Position numbers and translations under genes: made by a program. Positions 12,058-13,263 of a stretch of DNA of 13,263 nucleotides are shown here, piece after piece; the first letter of the stretch is position 1; each line of letters starts with the position of its first letter. Below the pieces are notes generated by a model, which worked only from the letters and a program-made list of their open reading frames with translations, had not been told where the DNA came from and made no database searches. The stretch comes from Deferribacteres bacterium (lineage in GTDB: Bacteria; Thermosulfidibacterota; Thermosulfidibacteria; Thermosulfidibacterales; Thermosulfidibacteraceae), in assembly GCA_013153205.1 (NCBI GenBank), contig JAADEW010000065.1, positions 1-13,263 on the forward strand, given 5' to 3'.

Positions 12058-12678
12058 ATGAGGAAATGGAGAAGAAAATATTATGATATTTTTTCCAGCT
12101 TTTATGATTGGGTTATAAAAGCCCATTCTAAAGATGCACGGGAGAGGTTGAGAGAGTTCCTTATTGAAAAGGCAGAGCTTACCTCAGGCATGAGGGTCCT
12201 TGATTTGTGCACGGGAACGGGTTCTGTGGCGGTCAAAGTTAAAGAGCTTTACCCTGATTTGTCCGTGTTCGGTCTGGATTTTTCCATGGGCATGCTCCGT
12301 AAGGCAAAGTCTAAAAGGGGTGATGTTTTCTGGGTTTTAGGCTCTGCCGCCGGTATGCCTTTTAAGGACGAGGTTTTTGATGTTGTGTTCTGCTCCCATG
12401 CTTTTTACGAGCTTAAAGGGAAGGAGAAATACTGGGCTCTGGGAGAGGTTAAGAGGGTGCTCAAGAAAGGGGGCAGGTTTCTGCTGATGGAGCACGAGGT
12501 TCCCAAAAACGGATTTATCCGGTTTCTCTACTATATCCGCATCCTTTCCATGGGGTTCGGCGATGGCCTTGATTTCGTGAAAAGGGAGCTTGATGTGTTG
12601 AGGCTCTTTTTCCCTTATGTGACCAGGCTTTCTTCTCCGACGGGTAAATCAAAGCTGATAATAGGAGAGAAGAGATGA
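12058..12678 (+). CDS. Class I SAM-dependent methyltransferase, UbiE-like
   Basis: A 206-aa cytoplasmic methyltransferase. The N-terminal KYYDIFSSFYDWVIKAHS resembles the YD...YD cap of UbiE-type enzymes. SAM motif I is VLDLCTGTGSVAVKV, motif II is FGLDFSMGMLRKAKSK, the motif around GSAAGMPFKDEVFDVVFCSHAFYEL is the catalytic-strand region, and EVKRVLKKGGRFLLMEH is the post-III motif. The substrate is unknown. It is close to quinone C-methylases but lacks enough of their C-terminal signatures to be called ubiE. ATG 12058 fits the homologous N-terminus; an in-frame ATG at 12019 would add 13 residues with no family similarity, and neither start has a good ribosome-binding site. The stop overlaps the next gene as ATGA. 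Confidence 0.88.
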   Translation: MRKWRRKYYDIFSSFYDWVIKAHSKDARERLREFLIEKAELTSGMRVLDLCTGTGSVAVKVKELYPDLSVFGLDFSMGMLRKAKSKRGDVFWVLGSAAGMPFKDEVFDVVFCSHAFYELKGKEKYWALGEVKRVLKKGGRFLLMEHEVPKNGFIRFLYYIRILSMGFGDGLDFVKRELDVLRLFFPYVTRLSSPTGKSKLIIGEKR

Positions 12679-13263
12679 GAAAGTTTAAGCTCTTTTTGAT
12701 TTTTATAGGGCTGGCGGTTCTTGCCGTTGACATATACATGAGCCACCGGGGAGCCTCCCTCTGTCCCTTTGAGGGGTGCAGGGTGGTTGCTGAAACCCCT
12801 TTCGCCAGAATATGGGGGATTCCGCTTAATTACTGGGGAATAGCCTTTTTTGTAGTCTCTCTTTTTCTGATTGCTTCTGATTATCTGTTTGCCTACTGGG
12901 TTTCCGTTGGTCTGGGTTTTTCTCTCTACCTCGTCTTTTTGCAGTTTGCAGTGATAAAGAAGGTGTGTCAGCTCTGTCTGTTCGTGGAGATAATAGTTTT
13001 TATCATGTTCGTTGCCTCGCTGAATTCCAGATTCTTAAAGAAGATGCTGCTTTTCGTGATTATAGGGTTTTTTGCGACCCATGCTTTTTATACATTCCCT
13101 CCTCCCTACAAGACGGACAGCCTGAAGCAACTGGCGACCTGGCGGGGAAATGGCGAGCTGGTTCTGGACTTTTTCTTTGACCCTGACTGTCCCGGATGCG
13201 AGAAGGTCTTTAAAAAGCTTGCAGGGGAGAGAAAGCTGATAAAGCAGATAACCTTCAGGTGTG
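12675..13263 (+). CDS. VKOR-thioredoxin fusion, vitamin K epoxide reductase family (3' end outside window)
   Basis: VKOR homologues oxidise quinone to make disulfides and reoxidise periplasmic thioredoxin-like partners. Translating from ATG 12675 gives 196 residues with no stop before the edge. Five hydrophobic segments lie at about 5-20, 50-68, 72-95, 102-117 and 123-141. The loop cysteines Cys30 and Cys35 lie before ARIWGIPLNYWG, the VKOR signature GIPxxxxG. The membrane CxxC is Cys98-Gln-Leu-Cys101. After the fifth segment comes a thioredoxin/DsbA-like domain, with LVLDFFFDPDCPGCEKVF carrying Cys172-Pro-Gly-Cys175. This is the arrangement of cyanobacterial VKOR-Trx fusions. The ATG overlaps the methyltransferase stop, with AGGAGAGAAGAG upstream, so the two are coupled. 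The missing 3' part should complete the Trx fold. Confidence 0.9.
   Translation, partial: MRKFKLFLIFIGLAVLAVDIYMSHRGASLCPFEGCRVVAETPFARIWGIPLNYWGIAFFVVSLFLIASDYLFAYWVSVGLGFSLYLVFLQFAVIKKVCQLCLFVEIIVFIMFVASLNSRFLKKMLLFVIIGFFATHAFYTFPPPYKTDSLKQLATWRGNGELVLDFFFDPDCPGCEKVFKKLAGERKLIKQITFRC

Noticed and set aside
12965..13180. Open frame of 71 residues on the + strand
   Set aside because: It overlaps the VKOR-Trx fusion in another frame, and the fusion has conserved cysteine motifs and an RBS.

Overview
The window looks like a chromosomal segment from a diderm (LPS-bearing) bacterium. It carries lptD, which requires an outer membrane, together with glmM, pdxJ, pgpA, rpsT, ptsH/ptsI and an archease-rtcB pair. 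Frequent AGG/AGA arginine and ATA isoleucine codons, Lys/Glu-rich proteins, very tight gene packing and archease-RtcB suggest a thermophilic or deep-branching anaerobe, for example Aquificota, Thermodesulfobacteriota or relatives. That placement is inference; I cannot name the species. I see no tRNA, rRNA, CRISPR array, insertion sequence, prophage or integron, and no gene-free stretch longer than about 110 bases.

Layout, left to right. (1) The 3' end of ptsH (HPr) overlaps ptsI (enzyme I) on the + strand. (2) On the - strand, rpsT (ribosomal protein S20, UUG start) overlaps a small eight-cysteine protein of the DUF6485 type. (3) After a 112-bp divergent promoter region comes a + strand operon of cdaR/ybbR-like, glmM, pdxJ, pgpA and lptD. 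Its junctions are -4, +14, -14 and +6 nt. The first gene appears to start at an AUU codon. (4) On the - strand, a HIT-family gene meets lptD tail to tail. (5) After a second divergent region of about 100 bp, a + strand trio encodes a UPF0173 metallo-beta-lactamase-fold hydrolase, an unrecognised lipoprotein and a HAD-IIA phosphatase. (6) On the - strand, archease and rtcB form an RNA-ligation operon. (7) On the + strand, a UbiE-like methyltransferase overlaps a VKOR-thioredoxin fusion that runs off the right edge.

The central operon is about the envelope. GlmM makes glucosamine-1-phosphate for peptidoglycan and LPS, PgpA makes phosphatidylglycerol, and LptD inserts LPS into the outer membrane; PdxJ makes the PLP cofactor. 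CdaR normally regulates the c-di-AMP synthase CdaA, but no cdaA is present here. The terminal VKOR-Trx fusion would supply periplasmic disulfides, which LptD needs in well-studied bacteria, so the two could be functionally linked although they are not adjacent. RtcB and archease repair or splice RNA by joining 3'-phosphate and 5'-hydroxyl ends.

Most genes are recognisable housekeeping genes. The points worth a second look are mainly about expression and architecture: the AUU start, the UUG start of rpsT, a possible leaderless archease mRNA, three convergent gene pairs with almost no space between stop codons, a GC-rich hairpin inside the lipoprotein gene, unusual active-site-region residues in EI, GlmM and PdxJ, and a non-canonical LptD cysteine pattern. 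I did not find a clear, previously undescribed multi-gene system.
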